A stretch of 64,000 bases of DNA from DAOUKH01 sp034421515 (GTDB lineage: Bacteria > Chloroflexota > Dehalococcoidia > SHYB01), in NCBI GenBank assembly GCA_034421515.1, contig DAOUKH010000019.1, forward strand, positions 28,531-92,530. Reading direction: 5' to 3'. Below the pieces are notes generated by a model, which made no database searches, had not been told where the DNA came from, and saw only the letters and a list, made by a program, of their open reading frames with translations. The number at the start of each line of letters is the position of its first letter. The first letter of the stretch is position 1. Positions 49,570 through 57,339 of this stretch are shown here, piece after piece. The translations under genes and the position numbers were made by a program.

Positions 49570-50054
49570 GACTTAAGGCTCCTGCGGCGCCTCGGTGACC
49601 ACGAGTCACGCAAGGCTTAGGGGTTCCCGTATCCCGACGTCCCGACTCGATTGCCGGGAGTATACGTGATTCGCCGTCGCGCGGGCCGGAGAGGCGCCGG
49701 CCCCACGCCTCCCGCGTGCCCTCTCTCAGTCTCCCCCAGAGGGGGAGAGGTTTAAGGTGGGCGCCTTATGGGCGCGTGCCCTTTCTCAGTCTCCCCATGG
49801 TTGCGATGCAATCGCAACAGAAAGTTGCGGTACTCGTGGGCTGCCAACTCCGAGGCGGTTGAGGGTGGCTGAGGCTACGCAAACCTGGAACAGGTCTTGC
49901 GTGACGCAGCATAACTTCCACACCGTTGCGGCAGGTTCTCGCGTCGCTGTAGGACTACTTCGGATTGGGTCCTGCCGCTGCTACCTCGGCTAAAGGGCTT
50001 GGCTTCAAGCGATTGCGGCCTCGTGGTAGAGGATCGCTCTGCTACAATCCTCCC
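49570..50054. repeat. Intergenic tract with dispersed repeats before queC
   Basis: The 485 bases hold a CTCTCCC-type palindrome at 49719-49753, a partial second copy near 49785, and a degenerate MITE-like end (GGCTACGCAAACC) near 49872. No gene is supported. A preQ1 riboswitch was looked for ahead of queC and not found. Confidence 0.5.
50043..50048 (+). promoter_or_regulatory. -10 box giving a probably leaderless queC transcript
   Basis: TACAAT ends seven bases before the queC ATG, so transcription would start at or next to the start codon. There is no ribosome-binding site. The -35 region is weak (TCGTGG at 16 bases). Confidence 0.45.
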
Positions 50055-50798
50055 ATGCCTAGTTACGGCGTGACCCTCTTGTCCGGGGGCCTTGACTCCA
50101 CCACAGTGACCGCCTACGCCAAGGACCGCGTCGACAACATGTCGGCAATCACCTTCCATTACGGCCATAGGCACTCCAAGGAAGTCGACTGTGCAGTGCG
50201 AATCGCCAGCCTCATGGGCATCGAGCACAAGGTCGTTGATATCTCCTTTCTCTCGGACATCGCCTGGTATTCCGCCCTTACCAATCCCGATCGCTTCCAT
50301 CTGCCGTCGGGGCGCTCGAGTGAGGAGATCGGCCACGGCATCCCGATAACCTACGTTCCAATGCGTAACACAGTCTTTTTGTCGCTGTCGGCGGCCTACC
50401 TGGAGAGCAGGGTGCTCTACGCAATAGAGGTCGAGGGAATGGACGCCTCGGACGTTACCGCCTCTGTGTACATGGCCCCCAACGCACTCGACTACAGTGG
50501 CTACCCCGACTGTCGCCCGGAGTTCTACGAGAATATGCGGAGGACGTTGGAATTGGGAAGCAAGCTCTGGGCCGAGTACGCGGTAGACATGAAGGTTGAA
50601 ACTCCGATCATCGACCTGTCGAAGGCCGAGATAGCCGCTCTCGGGACCAGGCTCGGGGCTCCGCTGGAGCACACCTGGAGTTGCTATAGGGGTGGCAAGA
50701 TGCCTTGTGGCTCGTGCGATAGTTGCATCCTGCGTGCCAAGGGATTTGCCGAGGCAGGCATTCCCGACCCACTACTCGTCAGTCTCGGCCGCACCTGA
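50055..50798 (+). CDS. queC: 7-cyano-7-deazaguanine (preQ0) synthase
   Basis: A 247-residue QueC, which turns 7-carboxy-7-deazaguanine into preQ0 using ATP and ammonia. The PP-loop LSGGLDSTT is at residues 9-17. PNALDYSGYPDCRPEF is diagnostic, and four zinc-binding cysteines (210, 218, 221, 224) close the chain, so it looks catalytically complete. FolE, QueD and QueE are not adjacent. It converges with the DpdA-like operon, which would use preQ0, so this copy may serve DNA modification as well as, or instead of, tRNA queuosine. That use is inference. Confidence 0.92.
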   Translation: MPSYGVTLLSGGLDSTTVTAYAKDRVDNMSAITFHYGHRHSKEVDCAVRIASLMGIEHKVVDISFLSDIAWYSALTNPDRFHLPSGRSSEEIGHGIPITYVPMRNTVFLSLSAAYLESRVLYAIEVEGMDASDVTASVYMAPNALDYSGYPDCRPEFYENMRRTLELGSKLWAEYAVDMKVETPIIDLSKAEIAALGTRLGAPLEHTWSCYRGGKMPCGSCDSCILRAKGFAEAGIPDPLLVSLGRT

Positions 50799-51006
50799 TC
50801 CTACTTCAGGTGACCACAGATGCTTCGGTTCTCCTCGTCTGCCGTGCTAAAGGTGTCCTTGTCGACGAACTAGATCAGTTTGAAGCAGGAGAGGTGCCGA
50901 TAGTGCGTAAGGAAGATCCTTCACGCGTGGGAAGGCGTGGGCATTACCCTGCAAGCGACTTGCGGTCGCGTGCGCCTTCGACCAGCTAGGTCAGCTAGAG
51001 CTGCCG

Positions 51007-51912
51007 CTAGGGATAAACGAGAGGGTAATTCCTTCCTAGCCGAACTGCTGCAGAGCAACTCCATCTGAGATCGCAGGCATCACAGGTAGCTTCGCCTGGG
51101 TCTTGCGATGGGTCAGGCCATTGCCTTGATGACCGGCAGGACTCAATTTGTCGAACCGTTTGCCCAAAGGACTGAAGCGCTTGCTGGACTGCAGACGTAT
51201 CCAAGTCTACCTCCAACAATGCATTTACCGGACGGGTTTGGGGCATGGGATCTGGAGCGAGTTCGTTGAGGAAATACAGAATTGCTTTGGTCGGTGTCCG
51301 ACCAGTTTTTCGCCTGTACAGGTCAGCGTAAACCTGCAGTTGGAAGACATACCGTTGGTACTCTGGATCCCCCATGGAGGGACGCTTGGCACCCTTGTAG
51401 TCCCATATTTCCACTTCGTCGCTACTTGAGACGGGAGAGCGAGCGAGCACGTCAACGTTGCCGTGAAGAATATAGTTTTGCTGGTCTGCCTGAAGAAGAC
51501 ACTCCGTATCTAAAATCCTGGGATAGAGATCAGGCCCCTCAAGTGAGTTAAACCTCTGAAGGACACGCAATGCTTGCTCACGCACGTTACTCACTGCCCG
51601 TATGCGGCGAGCCTTCAAGGCGTTCTCAACTTCTCTAAAGTAGCTCTCAATATCGGCATCGGTCGGCATCGTTCCCCGGGTGACGCCGAGCTCACCACGA
51701 AAGTGTGCGTGGGCGCGATCAAGCACTTGATGGACGATCGTGCCATAGAACAACTGCACGACGAGGGCCGGCTCATACCGCCGCACCGCATATGCACCAT
51801 ACTGGATCGAGCATTGCTGATAGGCTAGGATGTCCGAGGTTACGCTGTACCTCCGGCGGGTCGGGATGGGCGCTGCGTTCTGAAGATTCAGAGATCGAAA
51901 GTGCTGGTACAT
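51007..51912 (-). CDS. Cas4/AddB-like Fe-S PD-(D/E)XK nuclease
   Basis: A 301-residue nuclease of the RecB superfamily. It shows the full set: His61 (GTIVHQVLD), Asp154 (HGNVDVLA), Asp171-Tyr-Lys173 and Gln191 with Tyr195 (QLQVY). The Fe-S cluster ligands are Cys34 and the C-terminal Cys277, Cys280 and Cys286 in exact CX2CX5C spacing. The ATG at 51912 is preceded by AGGAG and lies eleven bases after the helicase gene. With that helicase it recalls a split AddAB machine. The base composition is clearly less GC-rich than the rest of the window, as for the two genes upstream in the operon. Confidence 0.8.
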   Translation of the reverse strand: MYQHFRSLNLQNAAPIPTRRRYSVTSDILAYQQCSIQYGAYAVRRYEPALVVQLFYGTIVHQVLDRAHAHFRGELGVTRGTMPTDADIESYFREVENALKARRIRAVSNVREQALRVLQRFNSLEGPDLYPRILDTECLLQADQQNYILHGNVDVLARSPVSSSDEVEIWDYKGAKRPSMGDPEYQRYVFQLQVYADLYRRKTGRTPTKAILYFLNELAPDPMPQTRPVNALLEVDLDTSAVQQALQSFGQTVRQIESCRSSRQWPDPSQDPGEATCDACDLRWSCSAAVRLGRNYPLVYP

Positions 51913-51922
51913 GGAAGTTCTC

Positions 51923-54097
51923 CTATAGCCTCCGCACATTTTGACGAACCCATCCGCCGCCCTGCCCTCCGAACGAAGCGGTTTCAGTGCCTCCTTTGTT
52001 CAGTTGGCTGTCACTTGCTAATAATATTAAAGCGTATTTTGCCCGAGAATAGGCAACAAAGTGTTGGCGAATGTCGTCGTGCCACTGAGCATCGCTGATA
52101 GAGTGGCTCACTGGGGGAGGATTCGTGCGGAGGTGTCGCAGATCCTGTTCAATATGATGGGAGCTACTCTCTCTAACACTGAGGCCTAAGTTGCCCACAA
52201 ACACAAAGTCAAATTCCAAACCCTTGGCTTGGTGAACTGTCATTATAGGGAAGTATCCAGTAGGGCACGTCATCTCTTCATCTTCGTCGTCGTTCAACCG
52301 TTCTTGTGCCAAGTAGCCGCAAAAGCCGTAATAGAAGTTCCCGTACCACCACCCCGGAAGTTCGCCAGCCCTTGCGTTGTCAATTCTAAGTTGTCTTCCA
52401 TATTGAGCGCAGAACGCTTCAAAAAGTCTGGTCAGTTTACTAAGGCGTAAATCTCTTTCTGGATCAGACTGGTATCCAACAAATGGTTGATGCGACAAAA
52501 TTCGGTAAAGAATCGTTGGCGTGTCTGCGGTAATAAGTTCACCAGGCGCCTTGGCTGCGATTGCCTGCGCTCCCTTTGTAATGTAATCCGATAACCCTGG
52601 ACTACTCGACACTATTGAATCATATTCGTCAACCCAAGTTTTGACCATGTTTTGGGATCGTCCTAACACCGATTGGAGGTGGCTCAAATTTGGGTCAATG
52701 ATGCGTACAAAGGCACCGAGACATTGAGCGACTTCATCTTGGTTGAGGTAGTCACTCGAACGTGGGTTATAAACGAGTATGTTTTGAGCCTCTAGTGCAG
52801 TTTGGTATGGTCCCGCGTAATGAGCTGAGTTCCTGGCACTTCGCAGCAGCAATACGCATTGCGAGTAGTCTTGAATGATCCCGTTATCTTTCAGACCTCT
52901 AACCAAACCTGCAAATTCAGCCGCACAATCCCTCACAGTTGCCTTTCTAATTAACCCCACGGATGGATGGCTATTGGTGCGGCCCAAGGACGACCTGAGC
53001 GGTGGCTTGTGAGATATCCGGACGTTTGGTGCCACCATTCGAGGAAAGGAACTGATATAGTTGTTACACCAATCGACAATGTCTTGATCGGAGCGATGAT
53101 TATCCGACAAGTAGACAATCTTCGGACTTACGGCCCAACGCGAGTAACACATCGAAGGAAAGCCCACCATGCATTCAACAGTGCCGCCGCGAAATCTGTA
53201 AAGGGCCTGATCGTCGTCGCCGACAACGGTGATGTTGTGGGGCAAGGCATCACAAAGCCCGAAGTAAATGGATTCTTGTATAGGATTCGTATCCTGATAT
53301 TCATCGACCAAAACATGCGTCAGGGCCGGCCGCACTTCTCCGCTCCCCTGCAGGAAAGCATTGCCTTGGCCTGTTGCAAGAAAATCTAGAAAGTGTTTGA
53401 GAAGATGTGCGAAGTCGCAGGAATAAGCCCCCGCAAGTTCCTGCTCGTACGTTTGGTAGGCTTGGTGGAGTGCAGCCCATGCCGATCCTGCCATTTGAAG
53501 CCTGGGCAAGTCGATCTGATCTTCTATGAGGCGATTGAACAACGCCATTAAAGCCAAGGACCAATCCCATCTGCTCTTGGGACGGTTCGGATTTCTTCCA
53601 AAGATGTATCCGAATTGACTTTCGATCGCGATCTTCGCTGCGTTGTCCACTTTGCGGTCAACTAGCCGATGAATCAACAAGGCAGTTTCCATCTCGTCAA
53701 GCAAGCGGAGGTTCTGGTACTGCGTATATCGGTACTCTTGCAGGATCCTGTTGCAAAGACCATGGAGGGTGCCGATCCTCAGACCAGATGGATCAATGCC
53801 TGCAATGTCTGGATATTGTTGCGATAGGGAAAGCAGGGCTTCCGACAATCGGTCTTCTAGATTCCTGGCGGCCTTCTCCGTGAACGTAGTCAGCATAACG
53901 GAACCGGGGTCCACACCATCGCAACAGATGAACTTTAGGCAACGGGCCACTAGGACTTCCGTTTTCCCAGTACCAGGACCTGCTGCAATCAACAATGGCC
54001 CATCACCGTGGCAAATCGCGTCCTTCTGCGCTGTGTCGAGGGCAAAGCCATTCTTGACCTCGATGCCTGCCAGCAGTTCTTGCAGAGTGATTGACAT
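51923..54097 (-). CDS. UvrD/Rep-like superfamily 1 DNA helicase
   Basis: A 724-residue SF1A helicase. Walker A is AAGPGTGKTEVLV at about residues 38-50, motif Ia is MLTTFTEKAARNLEDRL, and motif II is VDEYQDTNPIQ. Motif III is VVGDDDQALYRFRGG, motif V is TVHQAKGLEFDFVFVGN and motif VI is FVAYSRAKYALILLA. No nuclease domain is fused, but a RecB-like nuclease is encoded directly downstream. It would unwind DNA with 3'-5' polarity. In this operon it is a candidate restriction motor acting beside a DpdA-like base exchanger. Confidence 0.85.
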   Translation of the reverse strand: MSITLQELLAGIEVKNGFALDTAQKDAICHGDGPLLIAAGPGTGKTEVLVARCLKFICCDGVDPGSVMLTTFTEKAARNLEDRLSEALLSLSQQYPDIAGIDPSGLRIGTLHGLCNRILQEYRYTQYQNLRLLDEMETALLIHRLVDRKVDNAAKIAIESQFGYIFGRNPNRPKSRWDWSLALMALFNRLIEDQIDLPRLQMAGSAWAALHQAYQTYEQELAGAYSCDFAHLLKHFLDFLATGQGNAFLQGSGEVRPALTHVLVDEYQDTNPIQESIYFGLCDALPHNITVVGDDDQALYRFRGGTVECMVGFPSMCYSRWAVSPKIVYLSDNHRSDQDIVDWCNNYISSFPRMVAPNVRISHKPPLRSSLGRTNSHPSVGLIRKATVRDCAAEFAGLVRGLKDNGIIQDYSQCVLLLRSARNSAHYAGPYQTALEAQNILVYNPRSSDYLNQDEVAQCLGAFVRIIDPNLSHLQSVLGRSQNMVKTWVDEYDSIVSSSPGLSDYITKGAQAIAAKAPGELITADTPTILYRILSHQPFVGYQSDPERDLRLSKLTRLFEAFCAQYGRQLRIDNARAGELPGWWYGNFYYGFCGYLAQERLNDDEDEEMTCPTGYFPIMTVHQAKGLEFDFVFVGNLGLSVRESSSHHIEQDLRHLRTNPPPVSHSISDAQWHDDIRQHFVAYSRAKYALILLASDSQLNKGGTETASFGGQGGGWVRQNVRRL

Positions 54098-54204
54098 ACG
54101 AGCCTCTTGAAGAGAGTCGGGCTACTGAGAGTTTTGCATACAATGTGACAGATGCGGTGAAGCACTTGACCTTGCGGAGGCGCTCCGACGCCAGAAAGTA
54201 CGCA

Positions 54205-55935
54205 TTAGTGGCAACTCCCGTTTTCCTTTGCTAGGGCTCCATACAACATAAACGTATTGTGTGCGCCTCGGCGCTTGTTTCGGTTCGCTCCGCGAAAGAT
54301 CAGCATGTGTATTCCAAGCCTTGCGCAAAAATTGCAATTACAGTCTTGCCATGGTCGGTCCAGCAGCGTTCGTTTGTATCTGTCGCGCATTGATTCCGTT
54401 TCACTGGATCTTGTGAGGTGGCTGTCATAGTCGAGGAGGGATTCTAGGACCAAATCCGCATCGACATGACCACGCTCGTACTTCGACAGCAGTTGAAGGA
54501 CTTCCCGTTCCTGGGCTCTGAGTCCTTCTATGTCTGCGTTCATCTCTCTGAGGCGACTACGCGTGCGTCCATCGCTGGTCATGGGGACGCGCAAGGCAGC
54601 ATACCACTGGCCATTGGCCGCCAGATAATTCTGGTCAGAACGCAGCCATGCCTTGCGAAAATAGGACGCGCTGTCAAAGCTGTCCACCCGCAATTCTCTA
54701 AACAATTGTTGCAGTTTTGGCCGATAAATGCCGAATAAGTGAATCCAAGGGCGTTCGGCGAGGTCGTTGGCGGTTCGCATCACGGCTCGGACGATCTCTG
54801 CTATGTCGGCGTCGCTTTGCGGGACTAGACCTCCGATTGCTAAATGGCGATAACCCAATTCATAGTATTCAGCTACGGACTGCGAGAATTGCTTCGAATC
54901 TAGGGCTTGAATTGTGCCGACTGGATTGAATCTGGCCTTACGTTGCCTAACGGACTCAATAAACAGCCGAGCATTCTCGCGTGTGATGTTCACTCTCTCT
55001 TGTCGTGCTTTCGCCGATAGCTCGATCCGACTACCGTTCCTGCCAATCGTCGACACAGGAATATGATCGACGGATGCTCCAAAATCAAAACCGTAGGACT
55101 CATAGAGAGCTACAGCCTGATCTACGGAAATTGCCGGGCGGCTCTCATTCACGTAACTGAATGCTCCGCAGTCTCCGAACAAGTACTGGTCGTCAGATAG
55201 CCCGAAATGCTTCCTCAAGGGCGGGGGAGACAAAGCATCAGGTTCCGTTCCCTCAGGTCGCCGCAAGGGCCCCTTTTGGGTTCCCTGCTGGGCAAGACTG
55301 AGGAGTATACCGTCAGACATCCGATGAGGCTGCATTAGGACACAGCAGTGCTTATCGCCTCTTTCCATGCGGGTCGCAGCTGAGAAGGAATCCCTTTCGA
55401 AGTCGAAATCTGGATCTAGCAAGTCGTTCCAGTCCGGCAGGAAATAGCTGTAGCGACCGGTACCGGCTTCAACGTCAGCCTTAACTCGGCGAGCCGGCGA
55501 ACTGTCCGTAAGGAAGGACTTGATCTGACTTAGCTTCTGCCCAATGCCCCCTGCGAAAACCTGCTTTTCAAGGCCGAGCGCCTCGAGCCCGGGTTGCACC
55601 GCTGGCATGTAGTCCTTGCCGAGCGCCACATGAACGGATCGGTGAGCAGCCGACCACTTGGTCAGGGCTGTCGAACATTGTGGAGCCGTTGCTTTCGCGG
55701 TGGCCGGGTCCATCCTTCTGTTATAGTCCGCAATTCCCTTCAGTACGCCAAACAGCCCATACTCCGCAGACAGCACGGCTATGGAGATGTCTTCCGGCCA
55801 CTGGTGGGCCCTTAGGAACTTCCTCAGCAGTCGGTATGCTGGACCATCGTAGCGATCCAGCGCCGGGAGCAGGCCTTCTGAGTCTCGCTTGCGATCGGCG
55901 CACCCTAGAATCAGCAACCTCTTGTCCAAAGGCAC
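54205..55935 (-). CDS. DUF6884-like/DpdA-like fusion: tRNA-guanine-transglycosylase-type DNA modification enzyme
   Basis: A 576-residue protein with two parts. Residues 5-125 (LLILGCADRKR, YDGPAYRLLRKFL, VLSAEYGLF) resemble the DUF6884 domain found in phage and defence proteins. Residues from about 160 on form a TGT-like barrel: Asp255 in FGDCGAFSY corresponds to the TGT DSGG aspartate, GGLVP at 368-372 to the GGLAVG loop, and Asp418 or Asp421 in VDSFDS to the nucleophile. Zinc ligands are Cys532, Cys534, Cys537 and probably His559. DpdA enzymes swap guanine in DNA for preQ0. It starts at GTG with GGGAG upstream and heads the operon with helicase and nuclease. Confidence 0.8.
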   Translation of the reverse strand: MPLDKRLLILGCADRKRDSEGLLPALDRYDGPAYRLLRKFLRAHQWPEDISIAVLSAEYGLFGVLKGIADYNRRMDPATAKATAPQCSTALTKWSAAHRSVHVALGKDYMPAVQPGLEALGLEKQVFAGGIGQKLSQIKSFLTDSSPARRVKADVEAGTGRYSYFLPDWNDLLDPDFDFERDSFSAATRMERGDKHCCVLMQPHRMSDGILLSLAQQGTQKGPLRRPEGTEPDALSPPPLRKHFGLSDDQYLFGDCGAFSYVNESRPAISVDQAVALYESYGFDFGASVDHIPVSTIGRNGSRIELSAKARQERVNITRENARLFIESVRQRKARFNPVGTIQALDSKQFSQSVAEYYELGYRHLAIGGLVPQSDADIAEIVRAVMRTANDLAERPWIHLFGIYRPKLQQLFRELRVDSFDSASYFRKAWLRSDQNYLAANGQWYAALRVPMTSDGRTRSRLREMNADIEGLRAQEREVLQLLSKYERGHVDADLVLESLLDYDSHLTRSSETESMRDRYKRTLLDRPWQDCNCNFCARLGIHMLIFRGANRNKRRGAHNTFMLYGALAKENGSCH

Positions 55936-56350
55936 CCTTGACTCCCAGGCAGTCCCGATGAGACTAGAATTGTTCCCGGCTGCTGTCTACGACCTTGAGG
56001 AACACGGAGCAGCGGTTTGTTGGAAGAGTAGTGAACCGTCAGTTAGGCGCTCGCAATCAAGGCGCAACACCCTACCAACCGCAGCATTCGGAAGTCAAGC
56101 GAGTAGCTCGGCCAAACACCGTTCAATCCGCAAGATGGTGGGAGTCGGTGGTCGTCGGGAGGCGCAGTCACAGGCCGAACCGACACCGTCGGACGCCAGC
56201 TACGCCAGCGCCTGGTATCCCACCCGTTCACACAAGACATTGAGGGTGCCTGGGTGCATCTCCCGCAGGTGATGTCGGACCGGCCGGAGTTGGCGAGCAT
56301 CTCCTACAAACGCTTCGGCAGCGTCGGGTCGGTCGTGGTGTGGAGGATGT
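55936..56350. other. Intergenic region, possible gene remnant
   Basis: The 415 bases between the DpdA-like and PIN genes hold no convincing gene. A minus-strand open frame ending at 56200 has a protein-like tail (HHLREMHPGTLNVLCERVGYQ) but no start in a sensible place, so it may be the end of a decayed gene. I do not recognise it. Confidence 0.3.
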
Positions 56351-56743
56351 TTACACGGAGATGATGTCCAGCCCTTGCACCCGCTCGAAGTGCCGGCGGT
56401 TGTTGGTGAGCAGCGTGAGGTTGTGGCGGATTGCGGTGGCGCCAATGAGTAGATCGAAATCGCCGATAAGGACACCGGCAGCTCGCAGGCGGCCACGCTC
56501 CCGTGCAAATATGCGGCAGACGGGTTCGTCCACCGCCAGCACGTCAATGCGCTCGAGGAATTTTGACAAAGCCCGCTCGCTTCTGTCAGGGTCCGTAGCG
56601 CCGAACACTCCATCGTAGAGTTCGGCCAGCGACACGATACTCACACCCAGCCCGGCAGGGGCCAACTCCTCCAGTTGCCGAACCACCCGCTCCACGTCAT
56701 GCAGGTGATCAATGGCCCAGTCCGTGTCTAGCAGATACCGCAT
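56351..56743 (-). CDS. PIN-domain ribonuclease toxin (VapC-like)
   Basis: A 130-residue PIN protein with its acidic residues in place: Asp6 in YLLDTDWAIDHL, Glu near 42 in SLAELYDGVFG, and GDFDLLIGATA near residues 93-103, followed by LLTNNRRHFERVQGL. VapC toxins cut tRNA or rRNA. It lies eight bases after an AF2212-like antitoxin gene, the usual toxin-antitoxin order. The toxin looks intact although the antitoxin may not be. Confidence 0.85.
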   Translation of the reverse strand: MRYLLDTDWAIDHLHDVERVVRQLEELAPAGLGVSIVSLAELYDGVFGATDPDRSERALSKFLERIDVLAVDEPVCRIFARERGRLRAAGVLIGDFDLLIGATAIRHNLTLLTNNRRHFERVQGLDIISV

Positions 56744-56751
56744 CGCAGGGT

Positions 56752-56955
56752 CTACAACACCGGCTTCTCGCGAGATCCGGTAAGCCGGGCTTCGTAGATC
56801 ATCCGCTTCAGCGCTTCCGGATCGTGCAGCCCTACCCAGCCTCCCGCGGACGCCCTCAGCGCCTCAATGGTGAGCTCGGGCGATGGAACGTCTTCAATGG
56901 ACACCATGACATCCGCCCCCTCTTCGAGGTCGAGCGGCTCAAGGGGTGTGAGCAC
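56752..56955 (-). CDS. AF2212-like antitoxin, N-terminus interrupted by an amber codon
   Basis: The frame from GTG 56955 gives 67 residues beginning VLTPLEPLDLEEGADV, the body of the DUF104/AF2212-like antitoxin family. The usual family opening (K/R-x-R-A-x-F/Y-E-x-G-V-L) is found in frame just upstream. It runs from ATG 56991 as MIANVRARF, then TAG at 56964-56962, then DG, joining the GTG. An upstream AAGGA suits that ATG. A single change GAG to TAG would explain this. Either the antitoxin is now made from the GTG (AGGA lies near it), or by readthrough, or it is dead. It pairs with the PIN toxin eight bases downstream. Confidence 0.65.
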   Translation of the reverse strand: MLTPLEPLDLEEGADVMVSIEDVPSPELTIEALRASAGGWVGLHDPEALKRMIYEARLTGSREKPVL

Positions 56956-56991
56956 CCCGTCCTAGAATCTGGCCCTTACGTTTGCAATCAT

Positions 56992-57339
56992 CTTCGTCGG
57001 TCCTTTCGCCTGGGGCAGAGCGTACGTAAGCCAGGAACGGAGCCGAAATGTCTGGCACAAACTGAGGCTCCTGCTGCTGCCGCATGGGCCCTTCAACCGC
57101 CGCGGCGACTGGGCTCTTGCCTTTCGAGCTCCCAGTATACCGAGGATTATAGGGAGTTTTGGCCAGACCCCGATCTCATACAAGCTTCGACGATTCCTAC
57201 CCATCAAGAAGGACTCCTAGCGCCCTTTGGGCACTCCTAATAGTCCCAGTTGTCTTCTGGATCTCCGGAAACTGCTTCCCACAGCCGACGCATCGCACGG
57301 CGGAGGCACGCCACCACCTTGCCATCTGTCCCGATGGCT
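56992..57339. other. Intergenic region without recognised features
   Basis: The 348 bases between the antitoxin start and the end of the Type ISP gene contain only short frames without family resemblance. I see no repeat of the families found elsewhere in the window. Confidence 0.4.

Noticed and set aside
49860..50054. preQ1 riboswitch upstream of queC
   Set aside because: No matching short hairpin with the A-rich tail was found, and the likely -10 box sits almost on the start codon.
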